Part shown: positions 56,630-64,000 of the stretch, piece after piece
How positions within the stretch are numbered: position 1 is the first letter of the stretch
Layout of the letters: each line of letters starts with the position of its first letter
Assembly: GCA_038501625.1 (NCBI GenBank)
Contig: JAZAYU010000012.1
Location: forward strand, 2,728,001 to 2,792,000
Reading direction: 5' to 3'
Length of the DNA stretch: 64,000 nucleotides
Origin: Corbicula japonica
Lineage: Eukaryota > Mollusca > Bivalvia > Venerida > Cyrenidae
Program-made: the position numbers and the translations under genes
The notes under the pieces: model-generated
What the model saw: the letters and a program-made list of their open reading frames with translations, nothing else
Told to the model about the DNA's origin: nothing
Database searches by the model: none

Positions 56630-57200
56630 ATCTTGCTTAAAATCAACGTTTACTGTATCTTGCTTAAAATCCACATTCACTGTATCTTGTTTAAAATCCA
56701 CATTCACTGTATCTTGATTAAAATCAACATATACTGTATCTTGCTTAAAATCCACATTCACTGTATCTTGCTTAAAATCAACCTTTACTGTATCTTGCTT
56801 AAAATCCACATTCACTGTATCTTGCTTAAAACCCACATTCACTGTATCTTGATTAAAATCCACATTTACTGTATCTTGCTTAAAATCCACGTTCACTGAA
56901 TATTGCTTAATATCCACATTTACTGTATCTTGCTTAAAATCTACTTCCACTGTATCTTGCTTAAAACCCATATTCACTGTACCTTGTTTAAAATCCACAT
57001 TCCGCGTGTCTTGCTTAAAATCCACATTCTGCCTTTCTTGCTCAAAATCCACATTCTGCATATCTTGCTTAATTTTTTACTCGTCGTATCGTGCTTAAAA
57101 TCCACATTCAACGTATCTTGCTTAATATCCACATTAAGCGAATCTTGCTTAAAAACCCACATTCATAGTATCTTGCTTTAAATCCACATTCACCTTCTTG
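56630..57200 (-). repeat. Minisatellite 5, 27-bp unit, about 21 copies
   Basis: Unit starts TCTTGCTTAAAATCCACATT and ends CACTGTA. The minus strand reads DTVNVDFKQ nine-residue repeats, open from 57061 to 56531 (176 codons), leaving the array into 30-odd unique codons ending TSNTIEI. No ATG with good context, signal peptide or splice site was found, so satellite is preferred over gene. Confidence 0.9.
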
Positions 57201-57409
57201 TCTAAAATCCGGCGTATCTTATTAAGAATTCATATTCACCGTAATTATAATAAACCGATAAATATCTTCATCTAATCTAGTGTAAAATCTTGTTTAAATC
57301 TTTGTAAACGTTCAATAAAATGTAAAACGAATAGCATGCCTACACAAAATATAGTTATGTTGATTTGAATTGTTATGACGCCTATCCAATAGCACTCGTT
57401 CATGTCCAT

Positions 57410-57530
57410 CACTTCGTGCATCAGCTGTTGTGTCCGTTTATATCGCAGTTTTTTATCGCACCATTTCCAGCACTTCGTGCATCAGCTGTTGTGTCCGTTT
57501 ATATCGCAGTTTTTATCGCACCATTTCCAG
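57410..57530. repeat. Tandem duplication of the TRIM-like gene's last codons
   Basis: A 60-61 bp unit starting CACTTCGTGCATCAGCTGTT occurs twice, the second at 57471. The gene's stop codon and final codons lie in the second copy, so the first lies in the presumed 3' untranslated region and repeats the coding end. Confidence 0.9.
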
Positions 57531-58878
57531 CACTTCTAACGTTCTGCTCTCAAATTTGGTAACCACGAGTTTTGTTTTTAACGGATCAAAGATGAGAGAA
57601 CTTGGTGCTGCAACATTTCCTATTTGTCCAGTATGTGTTGAATTCGGTCCAACCTGAGCAATGCCCGTTCCGTAGCCACATACGAATACATCGCTGTCGT
57701 GCGTACACACTCCATTGCACCATGAAGCTTTCACAAGTTCTTTGCCTTTCGTGCTTAGAAAATTTCCATTAGTGTTCAATGTAATCAAGCCTAATTCCAA
57801 ATCAGCTACGAATACTTTTTTACCATCGTTGCTGACCGCGACATGTCTGTTGTCCCGAAAGATGTCCATGCCGGAAGAATCTTTAGTTACTCTGCGAAGT
57901 TCATTACCATTTATATCGTGGATAAACAATGTCTTCTTCCCATCTGATATGAAAAGTTGGCCCTTGCTATGTGCCAAGCCAAAGCACTCATGCTTAAATT
58001 TCATAGTACGTATGACACTTAAGGCAGACAGTGACACAATCTGAACGGCATTGTTTGTCAGACTCACAGCTGCCTCAGTTTTACTTATCGGGCAGACCGC
58101 CCTTGGTTTGTCTATTAGATTAATGTAACCCACCACCTTTTCCGTCGACAAGTCCATAAGTTTAAGTTTTCTGTTACTATTGTCAACCAACAGAAGATAT
58201 CCCTCCTCCGTGATGCAGGAACCCCAAATGTCACAACCATGTTTATCATCTCTATGTGAAACGTCGATTTCTCTCGTGTCTGTTACCTTGTACAATTTGC
58301 TTTTCGTCTGTACGGGCGAGTTGCACAACGTAGCTGTTTTGATATTTTTATCCGATGGTTTCGTATTTACAAGTTTCCCGAATAATTGGAATTGTTGTAA
58401 GTATGCTTTAATTCTTTGGTCGGCAGCTAAAGTATTTGTTTCAAAAGACAAACGATGTTTCCTTTGAACTTCCACTGCTTTATTAATCAACTTTTCTGAA
58501 ATCTTTATCGAAACGAATCCATCTGCCGTGTTTTCTTCAGCATTTTCAAGTGCCAATGTCACCTTATCAAAGGCATCTATCAATCCACTAGCTTCTTGAA
58601 TTTCCTCATCAAGCAACTTCTTGATTCTGCTTACTTCTTTCTGTAATTCAGCGACCGTGGATTCCTCAATCGTATACAACAAGGTTTGAAGTTCTTGTTG
58701 AAATGCATGAACGGAATTCACCGCCGTGTCAATCATAACAACCAGTTCTTCGTTGGCTTTCTTTATTTCCTTCATGTTATTTAGATTTGAAACGACTCTT
58801 TTCTTTGTGTCGTCTGCTTCCGATCTGTTGTAGAGATTGTTAACATTGCTGGGTATCGTACATATGTTAGGACAAATC
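57513..58878 (-). CDS. Exon 2 of TRIM-like gene
   Basis: Starts after acceptor ATTTTACAG; its first base completes the Arg codon after H104. It encodes the end of B-box 2, the coiled coil and the propeller. The stop TAA sits in a tandem duplication. Confidence 0.9.
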
Positions 58879-60058
58879 CTGTAAAATAAATAAGCTAATA
58901 TTAACACCTGATCTGTAGTTTCTCGAGCACATGTCATTTTATGTGATCATCTACACTCTTCATTCTCAAATCTTGAAATTTACATTAAAATCATGTTGAA
59001 ATGCAATTTTATGCTAGAGCACATGATTAACTGTTCGAACTGATCCGAACAATGCATCCCAGTTATGTAATGCTGTGTATTTGTTCTAATGTATATGAGA
59101 CTTTTTCTTATATGCAAATTTAATTTAAACTAATTTCATATCAAATTGCAAAACAGTTGAATCTTTGCAATCTCACTAAAGTCAGATCTAACAAAATGTA
59201 GCGTAGCGGTTTTCAGGATATGATTTTAATCAGATTGGAATCTTTGTTAATTGTCAACGATATCACTTGAGAGAAATGGCGAGCAAACTCTACAAAAACC
59301 ATTCCAAAAGAATCTTAAATTACTAACACAAACAATCCGTAACGTCTTTAAAATCAAAGCGCTGAAAGCGTCGAAAGACTGCCAGCATTAAAAGGAAACT
59401 TAGTTAATGAAATGTGACACGTCTGGTTCTCAGTACTGTATACTGTAGCAGCTGATGGTTAGTTACTGATAAGATGTCGTTCATTTCCAATTGAATTTGT
59501 TGTGCTTGGCCATTAAAATATGTACTAGTAGTTAAACATGATATTCTCATTAGATAATCTATATAATTAAATAACCTCGTTCAGCAATCTATCAACAAAA
59601 AGCATAATAAGTTTTTAGTGAAATGTGCACAGTTACCGTACGCACATTATTTAACAGCGACGAGTCTAAAAAACTAAACTGTGCAACAAGATGCGCATTG
59701 TTGGTGTTACCATGACTTTGCGGATTTAACAAAAATCGCCTTACCGATGACTGTCTTCAACGCATTTAGCACAAGCAACTTCGTTATGGTCTCTGCAGAA
59801 AACCGTAAGAACGCCATCGTTGTGTTGATCGCATCCGAGTGATGACAGACTTGGCACCGGTCCTTTGCGCTCAACGTAACCAACAATCCAGTGTCCTTCT
59901 GTGGCGGGATTAACCGCGTGAATGTTGACACACGAGTTACAATAATAATCCCAGCATTTCATACAATACAAGAATGCTTTTCTCTTTTTTTTGTTCTTCT
60001 TATAGCACATACAACATTTGTTGTATGCAGTTATGTCATCATCTTCTTTGGTCGCCAT
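57513..60058 (-). CDS. RING-less TRIM-like B-box / coiled-coil / propeller protein (2 exons)
   Basis: Exons 60058-59745 and 58878-57513 (minus) have donor CATCG|GTAAGG, acceptor TTTTACAG, phase 2, 1,680 nt, 559 residues. Residues 15-56 hold an atypical B-box 1 (C15, C18, C32, C35, C40, C43, H47, H56). Residues 76-107 hold a canonical B-box 2 (C76, H79, C88, H91, C96, C99, H104, C107). Residues about 120-290 are coiled coil (KEIKKANEELVVMID, VAELQKEVSRIKKLLDEE). The C-terminal 260 residues carry repeated blade-like strands (GYLLLVDNSNRKLKLMDL, GQLFISDGKKTLFIHDINGN), an NHL-like propeller. ATG 60058 follows an untranslated stretch after an acceptor TTTTTTTTAG at 60075, so a 5' non-coding exon exists upstream. 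Without RING, ubiquitin-ligase activity is not expected; such proteins are widespread in bivalves and are usually discussed as immune or regulatory factors. Confidence 0.88.
59745..60058 (-). CDS. Exon 1 of TRIM-like gene (both B-boxes)
   Basis: 314 nt from ATG to donor. The usual first-exon RING domain of TRIM proteins is absent; the protein begins MATKEDDDITAYNKCCMC. Confidence 0.88.
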
Positions 60059-60284
60059 GTTGTCGCGTGACAATCTAAAAAAAAGAATTATTGTTGATAT
60101 TAATTAGCCTCAAGACCCATTTTCTAGCGACAAGGTTTAATTCTACTATGTTACTCTCTTAATTCATCGCCAGTGTTAAATTTGTAAACCGACGGAACAA
60201 AAGCGGAAGTATTCAATTTAGTACTTGCTGTGACGTTGTTATAAAAACAAAACTTCTGCCTTCTACTAACAAACATTAGTCACA

Positions 60285-61751
60285 CTAGTCTCAATAATTC
60301 GACTGCAAGCACAGACCCATTATCATACGGACGTTTTCGTTGTCTGTCCTTTACGTCTCAAGCAGTTACGATCAAAACTGTGGTGGAAATCAACCCGATT
60401 TAAGTATAGGTTATTGTTTATTTGGAGGCTTGTACGAAAATTAAACGGTCAGGCCCAGCACAGCTGGGCGACCGTTTAATTTTTCGTACAAGCCTCCAAA
60501 TAATCTATAACGTATATAATGGTCGAAATTATTTTTGTAACTGATAAAACAGTCGCCGCGTATATACCATACATGGGTATGCACAAAATCAATTGTCAAA
60601 CTGAAATTAGCTTTGTCATTCAATGGCTCGTATACATGTACTGAGAGAATATTTTAGGAAGTGAATTATGCATTTTTTCTTCTGAAAACACCATGTGAGC
60701 ATAACCGACTCTCAGGAAAAAACCGTAAGTCTGTCCTTGGGTTGAGAAACAAGGGTTCATCCTTGGAAGTTCCATTTTACCCGTTACTTCATAAATCTTT
60801 TATAGCATGGCAAAATAGTTTATATCCGCATCAACGGGCTCATCCGTGTCGTCTGAGCACGACCGACACTTCTCGCTGTTAGATTCACTAGATTATTTGT
60901 GACAAAAAAGAGAAAGTGCAAATACTGGTGACATTGATTTTATGGGTGATCTGGATCTAAACTGGCCGCCTATGTGATAACAGACGTAAGAAGATTATCA
61001 TAATCCAAAAAAGTCAGAGCTAAAATATTTCAATGATTTTCTTTTCCTCAGACTTTCTAACTCACGCCTTCTTGAACACTGTAGAAGATCGTCCACGAAC
61101 TATACATGTTAACCAATAAATGTTCGGACAATATTGTGGAGAAAATCGACCTATAATAAACACATTCCAGACGCGCGACTTTATGAGAATTAAGGTTCGA
61201 AATATTTGAAAAATACTGCATTGTCATTGGCTAAAAAATAATTTCAACCATTATATTCTTTTTATTTTCACTCCCACGTGCAAATTTCAACGCTGGTATG
61301 TCAAATATCGTTATAAAACATAAATAATGATAAAAGTAACAATAAAATGAACGAATAATCCACAAAATAACTTGTTAAACCTACCACAGCATATGCCGTT
61401 TACACGGTGAAAATTATCGATAAACGCGAGTCAGATAAACTTTATGCGGTGTAATCGACATGGGTGGAGGTTTCAAACAGTTTTGCATAAAAAAAGAAAA
61501 CGTTACTTATAAAGGATTACATATATTGATTCTACTTGAATGTGGCTTCTCAGGTATGTAATTTTTTTTAAATAAATATGGTTTAAGATGCTTTATGAAG
61601 CCGGCAAAAGTTGCGATTCATTTTCCGATCGGCGGCATATAGAAATAGAAGGAAAATTTTCCGCATTGATTTGAATAGTAACTGGGTTGTGCGCGAAGAG
61701 CGACCATCGTATATATAGAAAAGCTCTTATTGCGCACAAATAGTTGGGCTA
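60285..61751 (-). repeat. Inverted duplication, copy Y (no hAT insert)
   Basis: The complement of 14441-16507, colinear after removing the hAT element. Where copy X carries CTGACTGTAGAGTATCGA, this copy reads CTGACTCGCGTTTATCGA: an empty site. It also has about 800 bp (60402-61225) absent from X, beginning with a hairpin. It lies upstream of the TRIM-like gene, so it may contain that gene's promoter. Confidence 0.82.
60405..60508. repeat. Near-perfect 104-bp hairpin
   Basis: Arms of about 50 bp (TTTGGAGGCTTGTACGAAAA, TTAAACGGTC, GGCCCAGC and complement) meet at GCACAGC. Outer TATAGGTTA / TAATCTATA also pair. A snap-back MITE is likely. Confidence 0.9.
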
Positions 61752-62459
61752 TAGTCACACATACTTGAAAATAATTACACCAAAATATTATTTTGAAATT
61801 ATCATTTAGAAGTCTTTTAATATGCCTACCTAACAGTGTGTCCTTCCTAACCGTCCAAACCCAAGTTAGCACAGTTAGCAGTTGTAATATATTGCATGAC
61901 CACCTAGAAGACATCCGTATTTGTGGGGTATTTTTGACAAAAGCTCCTCAGTATGTCAAGAAAAAACAGCACATTTTGAACACATAATTATCCAAGGTAT
62001 TGTTATTGCAGAGTTTTACTCATTCAATAATGACACTAACTAACAAGCTGTCATAAATACCCGTAGCTATTAAAAACATTAGCAACGATGTACATCAGCT
62101 GGGAATTTGATTTTATTCATTCACAATAGGTTGACCGTGCACGACAATTCGTCACTAGGTTAGATAGACTAAATATCTACTGTGTAAACACTACGACAAA
62201 CACAATGTATAGGGCGAGTGTTTCTAATGCCGTTAACTATACATTCACATGCATACAAATAAATATTAAACCCCCTCAACAAGAATAATGGAAATCGTGT
62301 GGAAATCTCAAGCGCGTCAAAATATTGATACGAATACAATGGGATGGGGGTTTATTGTGATGCGTTATGTCATCATGTAGTATGACATCAAGCCCAAAGA
62401 TTATAAAACTGAGATGGAGATATTTGTATTTCCATTTATTTATCGTCGCTACCGGTTGC
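61752..62459. other. Intergenic, no gene seen
   Basis: No exon, array or long inverted repeat recognised by eye. Confidence 0.4.
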
Positions 62460-62720
62460 CCATATGAGCGACGCCTCCAGAAGAGCGTTAGTCATTTTAT
62501 GTTTTTTGGAGGATAGTGCAAGATACAGAGGACTCTCCAATTCCAGAATCGTCCCTGGTTCTTTTAAGTGCCCGGTGTATAGCACCACTACACTGGACCT
62601 CGGTTTTAAGTCCCATCCGAACGACTCTATTAAGTTATTTTAGTTGGAGTAGCGGGGGATCGAACCAGCGATCCCTGGACTCAGAGGCAGACGCGCTAAC
62701 CACTGAGCTAATGATCCGCT
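62460..62720 (-). mobile_element. tRNA-derived SINE
   Basis: On the minus strand 62718-62643 begins with a tRNA-like head: TTAGCTCAGTGGTTAGCGCG (A box) and GGTTCGATCCCC (B box) about 35 bp apart. The anticodon stem does not pair properly, so it is not a working tRNA. The tRNA-unrelated body (CTCGGTTTTAAGTCCCATCC on the plus strand) extends to about 62510. Confidence 0.75.
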
Positions 62721-62721
62721 C

Positions 62722-62768
62722 TTGAGATGGATACCAGTCACATTCTCAGTTTTATAAACTTGGGATCA
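62722..62768 (-). repeat. Half copy of the palindromic MITE
   Basis: GAGATGGATACCAGTCACAT and CTCAGTTTTATAAACTTGGG match the outer arm of the family. It lies directly beside the SINE head. Confidence 0.6.
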
Positions 62769-62901
62769 GGCCTCTCCGCCATTAACGCGCGAGCGACCTT
62801 TCGGCGTAGTACCTGAAAACCTAATAAATTAATATGGAATAGATTCGGAGGTTTTTCAACAAAATTATATATATCTGCTTCCCGCTTATTTTCGACACCA
62901 G

Positions 62902-63047
62902 AGCTGAAGGTTATAAAGCTGAGATTGGAAACCAGTCTCAAATCTCAAGTATCTGATTGGCTGAAATGGCGACAAGTCGCCATTTCAGCCAATCAGATGC
63001 TTGAGATTAGAGACTGGTTTCCATGCTCAGTTTTATGACCTTGGGCA
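62902..63047. mobile_element. Palindromic MITE family, second full copy
   Basis: AGCTGAAGGTTATAAAGCTG, then AACCAGTCTCAAATCTCAAG, centre GGCGACAAGTCGCC, then the complementary arm to CTTGGGCAC. About 90 percent identical by eye to 50614-50765. Confidence 0.9.
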
Positions 63048-63674
63048 CTGTGCATTCTTTGGAGCCGGCGATCACGGTGTTTTCCATTGCCGTGACTGTT
63101 TATTTGTTTTGATCCAGTTCACCCAGGTCTCGTCAGCGGAAATAAAGTCTACAGGTTGAATTACACCAAATCACGCTGTATCCCTCCGTGGTCCATTCGA
63201 ATGAAGTCCGTTTTAATAATATGCTATTTTTTCTCATCATCTGGGGGCCTCTTAACTGTTAGAAATCGGCCTGTTTGTAGCTTGTTTGCAGAAATAACAT
63301 ATCAGGAAAATAAATGAAAGCAATTCCATGCCTATATCTCGTTTGGTATCAGTATTAGTTCCGGATCAGCGGATGTATATTTTTGGCACCGTATTTGCGA
63401 TACCGCGTTTAAAATAGGGTCTGTCCGGTTAGAGATCAGTAATTTTCTTACAAGTAAGTTAACCCCCTATTTCCTGTGTGTTTTTGAATAGATGAAATGT
63501 AGATCTTCACGGCAATATATGGTTGTCTAGAAATTAAGATGACAGAAATCATGTTAAATGTACATTGAATATTGAGAATTTAACATTGAGGTCTATGGGA
63601 ATTGGATTTACCTTGGTTCAACCTACACTCTTCCGTCGAAACCGACTCAGGAACGTTATTGAGATTTCCAAACG

Positions 63675-63945
63675 ATATTCATCATTCTTGTTGTCACCGA
63701 TAACTTGCTTCATGCAGATGACATATTCCAAGTATTAAGTGAATAGGACAAGAACCTAAAGGAATAGGAAACATTATGTTTCATGTTAAAGTTGCATTTG
63801 AAATGGGGAATAACTCAAAAACTGGTTAAACAGGAGTTATCATTCTTGATGTCATCGATTGTTTTAATGCAGACGATATATTCCTAGAATTAGGTGAATA
63901 GGACAAGTTCTTTTAAAATAATAGGCAACATTTAGTTTCATGAGG
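63675..63945 (+). repeat. Diverged tandem duplication, about 160-bp period
   Basis: TCATTCTTG-TGTCA-CGAT ... GCAGA-GA-ATATTCC ... GTGAATAGGACAAG ... TTTCATG occurs at 63677-63786 and again at 63835-63942. No coding capacity. Confidence 0.75.
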
Positions 63946-64000
63946 GGACTACCAGACGATGGCACCGCCGCCGCTGGACTATAATGATCTCTATGTGTTC

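Noticed and set aside
61618..61914. Minus-strand 98-codon frame
   Set aside because: Part of the inverted duplication shared with 14441-14690, where the frame is not kept.
62643..62718. Functional tRNA on the minus strand
   Set aside because: A and B boxes are present but the anticodon stem fails, and the flanking sequence is SINE-like.

Overview
The window is AT-rich animal DNA with spliced genes, long introns and dense repeats. It looks molluscan, most likely bivalve. The grounds are a short-chain collagen C4-like secreted protein, a RING-less B-box/coiled-coil/beta-propeller protein of the kind expanded in bivalves, an EGF plus IgGFc-binding-domain protein, and a crowded set of Tc1/mariner, hAT, TTAA-target, Penelope-like and LINE remnants. 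The species call is inference, because no database was searched.

Genes. (1) A five-exon plus-strand gene (CDS 4638-13996) encodes a 566-residue secreted protein: signal peptide, coiled-coil-like stretch, two calcium-binding EGF domains, IgGFc-binding domain. (2) A plus-strand open frame (20253-20684) encodes a small single-pass membrane protein of unknown function. (3) A leucine-rich-repeat fragment (31662-32451) is frameshifted and probably a relic. (4) A two-exon minus-strand gene (49756-48444) encodes a 273-residue short-chain-collagen-C4-like secreted protein. (5) A two-exon minus-strand gene (60058-57513) encodes a 559-residue TRIM-like protein with two B-boxes, a coiled coil and a beta-propeller, but no RING. 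Splice sites and phases agree in 1, 4 and 5. I see no operon-like link between genes; the secreted recognition-type proteins and the TRIM-like protein would fit innate immunity, but that is family-level inference.

Mobile layer. 1-735 is a decayed reverse copy of the Penelope-like reverse transcriptase that lies open at 38227-39087. 985-2090 is a Tc1-like transposase relic. 14780-16192 is a non-autonomous hAT element with a perfect 8-bp target duplication, sitting inside one copy of an inverted duplication whose other copy (60285-61751) keeps the empty site. 17495-18176 and 32831-36335 are two copies of a TTAA-target element; the second is split by a 2.8-kb nested block. 22280-24715 holds two fused LINE fragments. 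24715-25882 is a kilobase-scale palindrome. 40313-41902 is a mariner with an internally deleted transposase and a nested element.

Satellite layer. From 43.9 to 57.2 kb lie five unrelated minisatellites with units near 22, 30, 32, 33 and 27 bp. Three have units divisible by three, so they read as long repetitive proteins on one or both strands. The 33-bp array fills about 4.45 kb and shows a 1.15-1.45 kb higher-order repeat.

The most unusual signals are inverted-repeat elements whose CG-containing motifs (CCGT in one, ACGTT in another) recur every 10-11 bp, close to one helical turn; the minisatellite cluster; and five PmeI-type palindromes packed into 170 bp at 40 kb.
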